A DNA stretch of 64,000 nucleotides from Membranipora membranacea. Its lineage: Eukaryota; Bryozoa; Gymnolaemata; Cheilostomatida; Membraniporidae. Location of the stretch: NCBI GenBank assembly GCA_914767715.1, contig OU612069.1, positions 25,419,387 to 25,483,386 of the forward strand, written 5' to 3'. The translations under genes were made by a program, and so were the position numbers. This document shows, in pieces, positions 1-11,662 of the stretch (positions within the stretch are counted from its first letter, which is position 1; every line of letters starts with the position of its first letter). Below the pieces are notes generated by a model, which worked only from the letters and a program-made list of their open reading frames with translations, was not told where the DNA came from and did not search any database.

Positions 1-327
1 TCATATGGACATAGTTTGGGAAATCATTTTAGTATTTGGATAGTCAATTATAGCATTTTCTGCCTGTTTTGCGGACAATTTGGCAGAATTTTTCATGAGT
101 TTCGTCACTAATAATTAAGATTTATCAACATTCAAGCCTCGAATGATTTGGAAACTCTGTCTCACAGGGTTTTCAATGGTGCAGACTTTGAATCAAAAAT
201 CATTTTTATCCTAACATAAGCGGTTTTCAAGTTAACCCTCTTTCAGCAGGTTTTTCATATGCGGCGTGGGTTAAAAGTACCAAACTGGAGAGAGCAAAAC
301 TCCGAATTGAGGTATAAATAAGAGCTC
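1..327 (-). mobile_element. Foldback/MITE element, partial (cut by window start)
   Basis: This stretch is the reverse complement of most of the element at 45765-46250. It ends in the same GAGCTC-ending arm (322-327), which runs inward through a motif containing TATGCGGCGTGGGTTAAAA. Only one arm and the central part are present because the window begins inside it. No coding capacity is seen, so it is a non-autonomous element. Confidence 0.75.
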
Positions 328-636
328 AGAAAACTGTCTATACATCTACCAATTCAGTTATTACTTGTGAAAAGAGCCTAATATTGAAAGGAAAACCATA
401 TAATCAATTGTATTTGTGGACACTGTTAGCCTTGCATTGGCTCTGATTGGCTGGTGGTTGGGAGAGAGCCAACACAAGGTTAGCTCGTACTTTCCTGAAA
501 GTAACTATTGAGATGAAGTGATAGTAATAACAGTTTCACTCTCACAATATTTCATCATGTACTTTTAGTGACCCAGTTTTGGCTCTTTCCCTCCAACCCA
601 ATAAGGCCAATTCATTAGATACTGGATAAAGCCACA

Positions 637-742
637 CCTAGACCAAGTTTGGTCGAATTGCCTGCATTTTGAGTTGCTCCTCCTCCACTGGTGGAAGAGG
701 AGAAACTGGTATGCAGGCCAACTGGATCAAACTTGATCTATG
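637..742. mobile_element. Palindromic MITE, family A, copy 1
   Basis: Short inverted-repeat element. The left arm begins CTAGACCAAGTTTGGTC and the right arm is its complement (GGATCAAACTTGATCTA). Both arms also contain a TGCCTGCAT-type block and a GAGTTGCTCC-type block. The same arms recur at 1381, 23658, 24718, 26043 and 28869. It is non-coding. Confidence 0.75.
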
Positions 743-1380
743 CGAGACCTAACCTTCCACAAAATCTAAATAATTTTGTTTGTTTACACTTACCTCCTTT
801 GGTCATGCCGACCTTGAGGCAGAGCTGGAATCTACACGGTACACACACCAGTCTACCTCTTACAGACTCTGTACATTCACCATTGGTAGGACAGCTCTTC
901 ATCTTATACCCGGCACTCGTACAGCGGCGATAGAAAGCCTTACAAGCTTCACAAGTGTTAGCTCCTGCAAAATAATACCGGATGATACCAAGCTGAACAG
1001 TAATGGTTAAACAGGTCAGGTCACCACACCCTGAATCGTTAACACCGGCAAGGAGTAATAGAGCGAAGTAATACTCCTTAATGGCATCAATATACTAATA
1101 ATGATGCCACCATCTTCATTATCTTATCAATACTAGTAATAATATCAGTTATAATAGCATCAACAATTATACTAGTACTATCAGTCTGCAGTTCGGTTGG
1201 GCTGACCTGAGTATACAGACCCTGTATTAAATAAATTACTCCAGCCAAGGAGTGAAAAGGACCCGCATCAGGCACAATATGATGTTACTAGTTGTGAAAA
1301 CTTGATGCTATTTTATTGCATTATTGTGTACGCAATTGAGTTGAGTGACCTGTGTCAGCATATTCTGTGTCTGCACTCAC

Positions 1381-1500
1381 CTAGATCAAGTTTAATCCGA
1401 TTGCCTGCATTCCAGTTGCTCCCTTCCACTAGTCAGGCCGCAGTGACCAGTGGATCGGGAGCAACTCCAAATGCAGGCAAATGGACCAAACTTGGTCTAG
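1381..1500. mobile_element. Palindromic MITE, family A, copy 2 (best-preserved ends)
   Basis: This 120-bp element starts CTAGATCAAG and ends CTTGGTCTAG. The internal arm blocks are GCCTGCATTCCAGTTGCTCC on the left and GGAGCAACTCCAAATGCAGG on the right. It is the cleanest copy of the family in the window and defines its ends. No target duplication was recognised. Confidence 0.8.
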
Positions 1501-2523
1501 CACTCACCGTAGTGGAATCCTGAAGCCACACCCCCACATATCCTGCAAGGTGGTAAGTAGCCAGTGACTGCTGTTTTACTTGCTGTCTTGGATTGTTCTG
1601 ACGGCAATTCATCATTCCCGAGCTCTTTAGGGGAAGAGTCTTTACCCCATTCTCGACCAATCATAATCTCAGAATCTGTCATCGCCATATCTTACCTTGG
1701 ATAGAAAATGGATAGCAACAGGTGAAAAACAAGGCAATCAAATATTGCATTATATGTATATTAGGAATGGGATTGGGATGTGCAGCAGATCAAGATACTA
1801 TGTAGAAACATAGCTGGTCTTGACACACTTGTCAAGCTTGTCAAGACAGGCTAGTAGAAACAGTGCAGATATATTCAGCCAATGATTTAACAAGAAACTC
1901 CCAATCCCATAGACAGTTACTGCATAGCCTACTTACACTGCCGGCCTCTTCATCAACCGTACCCGAAATCAGGGGGTTTCATGGGCCCATTCTTGCAGCA
2001 TCATTGTCAGAAGATGATAAATGAAGGATTAGTCTAAAAGACTTAGTTCTGCAATCGCATCTTATAGTTGGGGCGCTAATGTCAAACTTCTCAATCGACA
2101 AGGGAAATACATGTCACATGGCGTATGGCACATGTCGCATGTTTAAGAACTTCCCTATATAACAGTTCCTGGCTATCAGCCAATAATTCAGCTTCTTATC
2201 TGCTAGCATGAGATCTAAATTCACTCAGAATTGTTTATCTAGTAGAATTTAAAGCAAACAATATTTGGCTTGGTGTGGCTTGTCTATACCCAAGTTCTTA
2301 GGTTCACTTGCACTAGAAAATATCAATGTTAACAAAAAAAAGTGACAAGTTAATTGTAAACTTGATGGTCACGATTGCACCATCAGTCTCTCCACCCACT
2401 CTAGTAGTTTTGACTATTGTTATGTCAATAACCGCTAGGATGGATTATCCATGCACTGATGCAAGCCAAAACATTAATCTTGTATTAATTCAACTTCTTA
2501 CAACATTTTGATATATATAGGAG

Positions 2524-2750
2524 TAGCAGGTAGCTCAGTTGGTTAGAGCGCCTGCCCTCTGCCTGCCCCCTGCCTGCCCTCTAACGCGCAAGCGTTGGAG
2601 GTTTTGGGTTCAAAATCCGCTGCAATCTACCGACTACAGAGCTCAATTGACGCCCCGACGCTCCGACCTACCTGCAAACCTTAAGGCACCTTTATTTCTC
2701 AGTCTCCGGACAGAGACTGACTTGGGATTTTAACCCATTTTTAATCCCCT
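2524..2750 (+). mobile_element. tRNA-headed SINE
   Basis: A Pol III A box, TAGCTCAGTTGGTTAGAGC (2531-2549), and a B box, GGGTTCAAAATCC (2606-2618), lie in tRNA order. The region between them is swollen by a CTGCCCTCTGCCTGCCCC-type duplication, so it cannot fold as a normal tRNA. The 3' part contains TCTCCGGACAGAGACTG and CTTGGGATTTT, resembling the 3' part of the minus-strand SINE at 47360-47530. That shared head plus tail argues for a SINE family rather than a lone tRNA pseudogene. Confidence 0.7.
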
Positions 2751-3172
2751 TTACCGATATAAAAAAATATCAGCGGTCTCACACATTGTCAATTAAGGCA
2801 CAAGATATGACCTGATACTAGGACAGGATATCACAGAGAAGGCGCTAGAAAGGTGTGACAGTACTGTGACAATTGGCAGGTAAATCAGGGAATACTGAGA
2901 GGTGAATAAGATGTTAAATCTCTTACAAAACTATCAATCATAATCGTGCCATATCAATTTGCCAATTCTGCTAGGCTCTGATCTGACAGTTCTATAGCAT
3001 ATAGAGATCAACTTCCACTGATGCAAACCAAGTTAGAACCAAGCTTAGAGAAATTATTGGTTTGTACCAAACATATTTTTGCTCATCCCGGAATCACGAT
3101 CCAAAGGTTCGCTTTATGCACTACAGCACACCTTCCTGGTTTAGTAAATCTGTTTGCAGCTGCTGAATATAA

Positions 3173-3351
3173 ATGGAATATATGACACCTTGGTTAGTTG
3201 AGAAGCTAAGATGAATTCAAAAGTGATGTAACCACATTAAAGCAAGACCAAGCAGGGCTGATTTAATGTGGTTACATCACTTTTGAATTCATCTTAGCTT
3301 CTCAACTAGCCAAGGTGTCATATATTCCATGCTTGGTCTTGCTTTAATGTG
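3173..3351. mobile_element. Foldback element with 68-bp arms and nested third arm
   Basis: 3173-3240 and 3263-3330 are reverse complements over 68 bp with one mismatch, separated by a 22-bp loop. 3331-3351 is in turn the complement of 3234-3254, which spans the end of the left arm and the loop. Two mutually exclusive hairpins are therefore possible. No ORF is present. Confidence 0.8.
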
Positions 3352-3579
3352 CAGGCAGCGAACTTGTGTATCTCCTCCCACAATTTATGATGATTCGACA
3401 CCATTGTTCAATGATTATTAGTCATGCGCAAAGTATTGAGTAGTGACAAGCCTGACTAATGACTTCCTCATTAGTCTATCATGTGAGGCCAGGACATTGG
3501 AATGCGAAAAGTCTGACAATAAATTTATGTGGTAGAGAACTTGAAATTCGCTTTGATAGAGCACAGTCAGCCCTTAATG

Positions 3580-3661
3580 GTGTTCAGGATGGCGATCGCA
3601 GCTGTAGGCGGCTGTTAAGGGTAGGGGGCCCACCTACGTCTGCGATCGTCATCCCGAACAC
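3580..3661. mobile_element. Short inverted-repeat MITE (GTGTTC...GAACAC)
   Basis: Imperfect 32-bp arms at 3580-3611 and 3630-3661 share the core GATCGCAG / CTGCGATC. A related half-copy lies at about 5612-5650 (CGCCTACGGCG followed by CGCCATCCCGAAC). The open frame crossing it (3459-3839) is explained partly by this insertion and shows no recognisable domain. Confidence 0.6.
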
Positions 3662-6600
3662 AATTAGGCGGTGGCTGTGTGATAGTGCACAAGAAGTAGA
3701 GCTTTCATGCCTACATAAAAAAATGTTCAGGTTCAAGTTTACGTCAGATGATAATGTGATTAACTCGACCAGAGACAAGGTGAGCACAGTTTTAACTGAA
3801 TGTCAGACTGTTTACAGGACAACCTTGCATCAGTCATGACATTGCATCTTTGGTAATGATGTGGTAGGCCTATATTAGAAAATGTCATAATCTCTGACCC
3901 TTACCTGTGTACGTATGCAAACACATGTAGTAGGCCTACTTTCTACTCCAGAAACAATGCTTGTCATGATTACCTAATTATGTCACATGCCACCTGCCTA
4001 CCACTGATGGACGTGGCGGCACATATCAAGCCCGTTATGTAACTCTGAAACCTAGGTCTATGTACAAAAAGAAGCCAGCAATCCCCTGTCAGAATGATAA
4101 TATTACGTAACTGGTATATTATTTCATACTGACCATTTGATGACGAGAACATCCGCAGCCTGCTACTATGTCCTCACTGCCAACGACCAAGCATAGACAT
4201 GCGTCTCAATACTACACCGCTTTTATACTGTAGGATACACTGTTTACTGAAGTGATGGTCCAGTTGTGTACTAGATTATGACACATTCACTTAGTGGCTG
4301 GTTAGTTTATGTACTAGTTTATGACACAGCGCATACGCAAACACTGACTGGAAATTTGAAGATGAATGACATGTAATTATGTACGTAAAGCCTACTTATA
4401 AATTGAGTATCCCGTGACTCTGACTTGCATTATAAATAACTACTGTCCACAGTCGGTTCAATAATCTTAGCCCAAGTTCTTAACAGTGATTGATTACGTG
4501 ACTGGTGGAAAATTTATAATTCCTATACTAATAATATTGATATGTTTACAGTTGATAACTGTCATGGAGGAAGTTGCGCAGAGGTTATGGGTTTGGACTC
4601 TGCCCCAATATACCCAGCATTGTGGAAGTATTTTCCTTTTCATTAGATGTTTTCTGAGCATTCATCCTAGCCAATCTGAACTAAAAACAATCAGTTTATT
4701 CTGTCACTCTCGCTATAGATGTGAATCCATAAACAGGGTGAAAATCCCCAATATATCTAAAAAACTAGATCACTTGGCGACTGAAATATGGATGTTGGAT
4801 AAATATATTTAATTGTTTAAGGTTTTTGTTATACTCCCTATACTCTGGGCTGTCTTACGGAGGGCTGACAATGATGAGAGATAGAATATCTTATCACACA
4901 TACACTAGCGAGGAAACAACGTCTGCTAGAGAAGTCTAATATTCTACCCTGACATTCACATGCTAATGTCACCGGTTCAATACCGCAACGGGTGAGTTTT
5001 GCAGTTTTATTTCATCTTGGAGGTTATGCGATGATCTATTCTTCTTGGTAATAATTTTGATTTGAGAATTAATATTTTCGTTCAATATCTCTGATATCTG
5101 GATAGACATATGCAGAATTTCTACGGCCACCCTCCACTACAGCTATCTCAAAACACCGCACAGACTTAGTTGCTGCTGCTGGCTTTTTAATCTTTGTAAA
5201 AAATTTATAGGCCCCTTTACTCAATAATTGCTTAGAACCATAGGCTATATATTTTATTTATACAAATATCTTTGGCAGGAGCCAATAATCTTATATAATA
5301 TATTTCTCAATATAATAGTTTGTATCAAAGATTTGTCAGGGGCTTATCAAGGTTTTATTGCATAGTGTTCCCTATTGTTCAGTAAGATAATGCGAAAATT
5401 ATGTGTAGGTTGGGCTTTCATGTCTATTCACAACTAATTGATCACAAGGCCTTATTATATCAGCAAAAAATCGATAAGCTAGCTTGGCATTCTTAGCTAA
5501 ATCCTTATGTTTGATTGGTTGAAAAATGACAAAACCAATATTGAACTCTATCAATTTGTACTGTATTTAACTCATAGAGTTATTATATTATAACTCTATG
5601 ATATAAATTGCCGACGACCGCCTACGGCGCAATCGCCATCCCGAACTGTGGTGGTGGCTGTGGTGTAGCTATGACTATGATCCTGTGTCGAAGTTGTCTT
5701 ATAATAGGTTCAAGGCTCACCATGTTGGGGGGGGGGGGGGGGGTTTAGTTCAAAACAACCTAAACTAACGCTGGTTTCACAATCATGCTTAGGTGGAAAA
5801 TATAACTTTATGTAGTGTGAGTTACACCGACAATTTCCGATTAAAACTCAATTGCTTATCAGGACTTACCTTCCCCCGGCCGGGGGCTGTCGGGCAGGGG
5901 GGGGCAAAAGTCTGGGGGCTCAGACCAGGACTTATTAACTGTACTGAGAGCCATTCTAGATTGAAACTTGCTTAACTTTTACTATAACTTAGAACAATGT
6001 CAGCACAACTTGGTTTTAGGTAACCAGAAAATGTCAGCTTGCTCAAATATTTGCCCAACAATAATTAAAATTTAAAACGCCTCAAACTCAATATCATTTC
6101 TGAACAGAATGAAATGATATTATAATTGTAATTAGTTTGATACAGAAAATCATTATAGTGTTGGAAAACGCATATGTCGTTGGAAAGAGCTTTTGACCAG
6201 TTCCATAGATATCATGTTATACATTGCTGGACAGAAGGTTTACGGTTATCACTAAAGGACATGATATATGATACAGCTGTGATAGACATTTTGTCGTATG
6301 TTTGATTGCGAACTTATACTTTTCCCTGAAAGGTTCGCCGGAGTACCCTTATAATCAGACTACTATTATGCCATCAATTGCAGGTGACCCCAATCTTACA
6401 AGTTGTAAGTTTATTGCACAATTGCTGCAAGACTGCTTGAGTATAATTTAATGCAATTGTGAACCAAGTGGCAGCATTCTTGTAAGAGCAGTGCAAAGTC
6501 TTGCACAGGTCTTGAGTCTCTTGAGATTGGGCTCTTCAGTTGGGCACCAGGCTATATTCCTCAGTAGCATAATGAACACATGTATAATGAAAGAATATCG

Positions 6601-6748
6601 GTAGCTGTAAGTTGATTCTGAGATTTGGTCAATTTAAAAAAAAAACTGTTACCCTACTGACATTATGTTTTCAAGTGGTTTAATATTTCGCGGTAAGCGA
6701 TGACCGAAACCTCGAATAGTTAAAAGTAGCTAAATACACCATATGTCA
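3662..6748. other. Gene-free stretch
   Basis: No supported gene. It contains an open frame of 108 codons at 4486-4812 with a hydrophobic start but no recognisable family. A weak tRNA B-box-like GGTTCAATACC is at about 4976. There is an 18-G run near 5727, a GC-rich patch with CCCCCGGCCGGGGG near 5876, and the MITE half-copy near 5612. Confidence 0.5.
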
Positions 6749-6836
6749 AGAGGCTGAAGAGCTCAGTGTGTAGAGCGTCTGCCTTGTAATCACTTTGTAA
6801 TAAGGTGTTACAGGTTCATATCCAAGAGAGCTCTGT
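6749..6836 (+). mobile_element. tRNA-Thr(TGT)-like SINE head or tRNA pseudogene
   Basis: GAGCTCAGTGTGTAGAGC reads as a D-arm/A box, CTGCCTTGTAATAAGG as a degenerate anticodon arm with TGT, and ACAGGTTCATATCC as a T arm/B box. The anticodon region contains an 11-base duplication (CACTTTGTAAT), so a functional tRNA is unlikely. A long T run follows. Confidence 0.5.
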
Positions 6837-8554
6837 TTTTTTAAAATAGAATACAACTATAGAGGAGTTATCCTCTCAATTTCGCGGGCCTGAGATCTGT
6901 GAATAATTAAGACAAGTGAAAATGGTTGCAGTTGTGCCCTCCGCGAATTAGGAGCCCGCGAATTATTAAGGTCAGTAGGTTATATTTTTATTGCTCAATT
7001 ACCACTCACAATCATTTTTTTATGAATGTTATGCAGTTGAATAGGAAATGGCATGTCTTAGTGTTGCAAGAAGGAAAATTAAGCTCTCTTTGTTGTTAAT
7101 AAACTCATCTTATCCCAATAATAAGAACTCGCCCATGCAACATATTGAGAATAACACTGGGCGCAATGACACAGGGCGCGATGACACAGCGCATAACTTG
7201 AAGTCAATTACAAATGTGCTTTATGAATCCGGGTCATGTGGTCTTACACACAAAATGTTATCAGTTTCAACATTTAAAAAAATTTTTGTTGTCGGCAAAT
7301 CCCTTTTTAATACTAAGATGAATGCCTGATTATTTAGTAGTGGTTACTCTCAGGGTAGAGGGTGACTCAGTCAGTTATGAACCGAATGTGTACAAGAGCC
7401 AAAAGGTTCTCTGTTCTCGCTTAAATCCTATAAGGCTAACAAACCAACATCAAATGTGTTCGACCTTGAGAGATATTAAAAAATAATATAAAACAGCTTT
7501 TTTTTATCATGGAAGATTTAGAATGGGTATAAAATTCCTGTGGTTACTGGTTTGCGTATAAATCAATGTGACTATTGATATTGCCATACCAAGGCCAACC
7601 TGCAGAAAATAGGAGTTGTACTTGTGAATGGTTGATGTATAGATGGATGTTGAAGAGTGAGAGTCTAATAAATATTTAAAACCGTCAACAACGCCAGTTT
7701 TGTTCAATTAAAATCCGTATCCGATGACAGGATAAGGAAATGATGGTAAATCATGACTGTGCCACGTTGTTTTCAAACAATAGCGTCTATGCAACCTAGT
7801 GACCTCAAACTCCCAGGGGAAATTAATGAATAGAATTCTAAACGCTATTTAATTATATGAGATCCACACCATGAGTATTTAAATGCTATTATAAATCATT
7901 GGTGGGTAATCATGTACATTCATATGATAAACAGGGAATTTCTCCTAAGGGACACAAGTTCACCATCCCTGACACCTCGAAATCCCGCTCTTCAGGATTT
8001 GAGAAAGCTTTTAATTCTGAGAACCACATAACCAAAACCCTGCTATGTTCTTGTTTTTATTTTGCACATCAGGGTGACCATTTTCGGATAATGGTGAATG
8101 CAAATAAAATTGTATATAATATATATTAGATCAAGAATAGATAAGTTTTTGCTATTTCCTGAATGCTCTGCTTCAGTCAACTATAGTGACTTGATCTATT
8201 CCTATTTATTGCTGAATCATAGCGATTTGATTTTGACGCGCTGTCATTGATGTACTTACAGCGAAGTCATCTGATTTCTACTCTATATAGATTTATCTCA
8301 GCTTATTGTACTAGCATTGTCTTACTGGCATGCCCGGAGTATTTTTCCAGCCTGATTGCCTTTGGTAACAAACTATCGAAAACGAAACCGAATTTCCATA
8401 GTCCTTCTGTTCTGTTTGCTTGCTTCTCACTGAAGTGCTATGCTTTTTCGTTTCAGTCAGTGACCTTCAGTGACCCTTAGTCAGTAACCTTCAGTGAGTG
8501 ACCATCAGTGACCTTCAGTGACCTTCAGTGAGTGACCTGGATTTGTGTCACACA
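6837..8554. other. Gene-free stretch with a short tandem repeat
   Basis: No supported gene. At 8455-8535 there is an irregular tandem repeat of about 10 bp (GACCTTCAGT, with variants). Confidence 0.5.
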
Positions 8555-8762
8555 CTGACATCGAGATTACACTATCAATATGTATAGCTCTGAATGTTAG
8601 AGTCAATTTAGTATCAGTACCTAACATGTACCAACCCCTAATTAATAAAATTGAACTCGGGACGTCAGACCAAACTCCTTGTGATGGTACTCTTACTCTT
8701 ACATTAATTCACTCTCTATCAATCAGAGATATACATCCAGTAGTAGATCACGTGATCAGTGT
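8555..8762 (+). mobile_element. MITE, family F, copy 1
   Basis: The element is related along its length to the reverse complement of 38272-38462. Shared blocks are TACCTAACA near the left side, CCCCTAATT in the centre and CACTCTCTATC followed by ATCAGAGATATACA at the right. The ends form imperfect terminal inverted repeats (CACTGA...TCAGTG). It is non-coding. Confidence 0.6.
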
Positions 8763-9535
8763 GCTTGTGTCATATTTTTATATTTAATTTGAACTCGGTT
8801 TGAAGTTCAAGGTCTTTTTCACTGGCATTAAAGTTCACTGATTTTACATTACTTCATCAGAAACTTCTACAACCACAGAGTGCAGACAGCTACACTTTAA
8901 CTGCCTTCAATATCTATGATAACCATGATTGACCACTCTAGACAAACTATAGGAAATGAGGATAAAAATATGAAAAGCAAAGATTAGACATATTCGATTA
9001 CTCACTGCTTGTCATTGTGTGTACCAGGTGTGTTGTGAGAAATAAAATAATGGCGATTAATCTGCTAAAAGGAACAAGAGTGCCTTGATTGGGCAATATG
9101 ATAAAGAAATCATCTTGTCTGTTGTCGACATTAGTTTGAGAATCACTTTATTATCTGAGTAAGGTTTCAATTTGTAAAACTTACAACTATTCCCGGGAGT
9201 AAGTGTTTGCTATAGAAATTCTTGAGAGGGGTTGGAATATGTCTAGGTATTGTTCTATGGTTATCATGTCAGAACAAAAATCATGACCTAGTTAGTAATT
9301 TTGATATTCAGGGTTGTTTATTAGATGTATTATTATAGCCAGTCACCCCTTGTCATAGAAAGGTGGCATATTATCAGTGTTTCAAAATGGCCAATTTCCA
9401 GCTCATTCAGGATATCTGCATTCTTAATTTACCAAAATATACTTACTAAGTCCCAATGTTGCAAGATCAATAAGATATACCGTAGTTTAACAATTATATT
9501 CAAATGCATTCGAGAGAAAAAATAGATACGAAAGC
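8763..9535. other. Gene-free stretch
   Basis: I see no gene, RNA or clear repeat here. Confidence 0.4.
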
Positions 9536-11662
9536 CGAAAAAATCCTTTGGTTCTACGAACACCAGGTCAAAAGATTATGAAAACAATCATCTTCAGTGC
9601 TCATTATTGGCATGACATCAGTATCACGTCATGTAACCTGACGCAATTAAAATGTTATAAACTTGTAAGCCTAGTGTGGAGAGCTTTCCAATGAATTATA
9701 TAAAAACATATATTTTGTTTATTTCTTTTGTGTCAAGCTGAAAATGAAAATTCATGTGCAATTGTCCCTCAATCTGACCACCTTAGCCTGCTGCGTTTAC
9801 TGTACACGGAAATTGATTGAGATCAAACGGCTAGGAGCGGAGATATGAACTTATAAAAATGTATGTCAGTCAATCTAGCCAATGGTTGTCCTTCTCTTTA
9901 GGGAAACAGTTCTTCCCCTCTTAGAGACCACATAATAATGATTGAGAAAAATTCCTCTTATGTGCCTTTCTTTTACCACAATGTCCTGACTGTGCATTAA
10001 ATAAACATTTATTTATAGATTTTCAGGTTGTCAATGAAGCTTTATTATGCTTCGCTGTAAACTGTACTAGAATGTGGTGTCCACAAAAACTCCTTTCAAT
10101 TTCCAGCTGTTCCCCACCATAAATTAGATGCAAAAATATATATGACATGTAACACATATTTTTAAATATATCCATTGTCTGTTTACCTTTTATATTCAAA
10201 CAGCTATCTATCTATACTGTTTATGTGAGCTGGTCAAAGTAAATGGTTGTCAAAAATTGATCCAACGCTGCCCTCACCAAGTAAGAATGCAATTTTTTTA
10301 CTATCCTGATTCCATTTAATTATCATTATTTTACATATGATTAGTAAGATGACTTTCTGCTATTCATTACAATTGACAACTTGAGGAGGGGGGGAGGGAA
10401 CTGTGAGACCTTCGTAATTATGGTACTACTCAGATTATTATCGGCGATGCACAAGCAATTTATTGCACCCCACCCCCTCCTCTCCTTGCCTGTGCCGATG
10501 TCCTGATCACCGGTAGTCTGCACAACTGACACCCTTCCTTTACGCCCTACCCCTAAATTGTGAGAATATGTGAGAAGGTTGCTGTCAACAAGATGCAAAC
10601 AACTACTATTTCATTCATAAGAAAAAGATGTAAAATAACTACTAGATGATTTAGCGGCTTACCTATACCCCCCCCCCCCCCCCCCAATTCTGAGACTGCA
10701 CCACTATCTGTGTCAAATTCTCAGAGCTTTTGATAAGACACGGCCTTATATTAAAAGACTGTATTCCAGAGGTTTTTAAGAGCGCAGAAGCACACTTTTA
10801 ATCTTTTAATCATTTCTTTGGGGGTACTGTACTTGCCAGGGAATCAAAGACTGAACTATTAGGATTTCATTTGACCGATACTCTTGGGTAGACTGACCAT
10901 ATACAGCACATTTGAAGAGCTGTGAGGTATAGGTTGGCATTGCTCCAGAAATGCCGATTCTGTATTGACTGAGGTGCCGCATTGAAGTTTCACCACCAGT
11001 TTATTTTTTGCCATCTCATATATGGTAAACATCTCTATTACAATATGTCTCCATCTTATCTAACAAATCCCATTTTTATCCTCAAGAAAAGATCATTCAG
11101 GCTGATAGCAAATACACAAGTTCCAATATACCTGAATCCAACTCTGCATTTCTGTATATAATTAAATCTTTTTATATTATCAGATCTCCCCTTCTATTTT
11201 TCCTGTAATTTGCTTCAAAATACTTCGTAATCTAAGCCAAAGCTATATAATCATTGATTTTTCAAACATCACTTTTGTTTTTGTGATACCCACGTCTTAC
11301 ATCCGCCAAAAACTTATTTTTGAATCATATGACTACGGCTTTTAACAACCTTCCTCAACATCTTCGTTCATCAACAACCATACATACATTTATATTTACG
11401 ATGTAATTACCAGTGCCAAATATGAGAGCAGTGATTGCAATTGATATGATTGTGTTGCTTCCTCACCAAAATAACTGTATATGTATGTTGCCTCTTGCCA
11501 TTGAAAAGCAATTAATTGTTTATATATCATCATTACTATCTTTTCCTATCCTTGGGAATTCGAAAGGAAAAAGGTCATTTCACAGTCGTTCTTCAAAACA
11601 AGACAGATAGCAACGTCAAAAGGAGCTCGTCCTAGTCATAAATTATGATGTTTTATTGAAAT
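9536..11662 (+). repeat. 2.1-kb tandem duplication, unit 1
   Basis: Nearly identical in order and content to 11663-13782. Both units start CGAAAAAATCC and end ATGTTTTATTGAAAT. Unit 1 has extra sequence near 9918-9970 that unit 2 lacks. The only open frames are 60-85 codons long and none resembles a known protein, so I do not call genes. A C run near 10669 and a G-rich patch near 10386 differ in length between units. Confidence 0.85.

Noticed and set aside
2524-2620. Functional tRNA gene
   Set aside because: A and B boxes are good, but the anticodon region is expanded by CTGCCC-type repeats and the acceptor stem does not pair.
3459-3839. 126-codon open frame
   Set aside because: It crosses a MITE inverted repeat, shows no domain, and has no splice or homology support.
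4486-4812. 108-codon open frame with hydrophobic start
   Set aside because: No family features, no conserved copy elsewhere in the window, and it could arise by chance in 64 kb.
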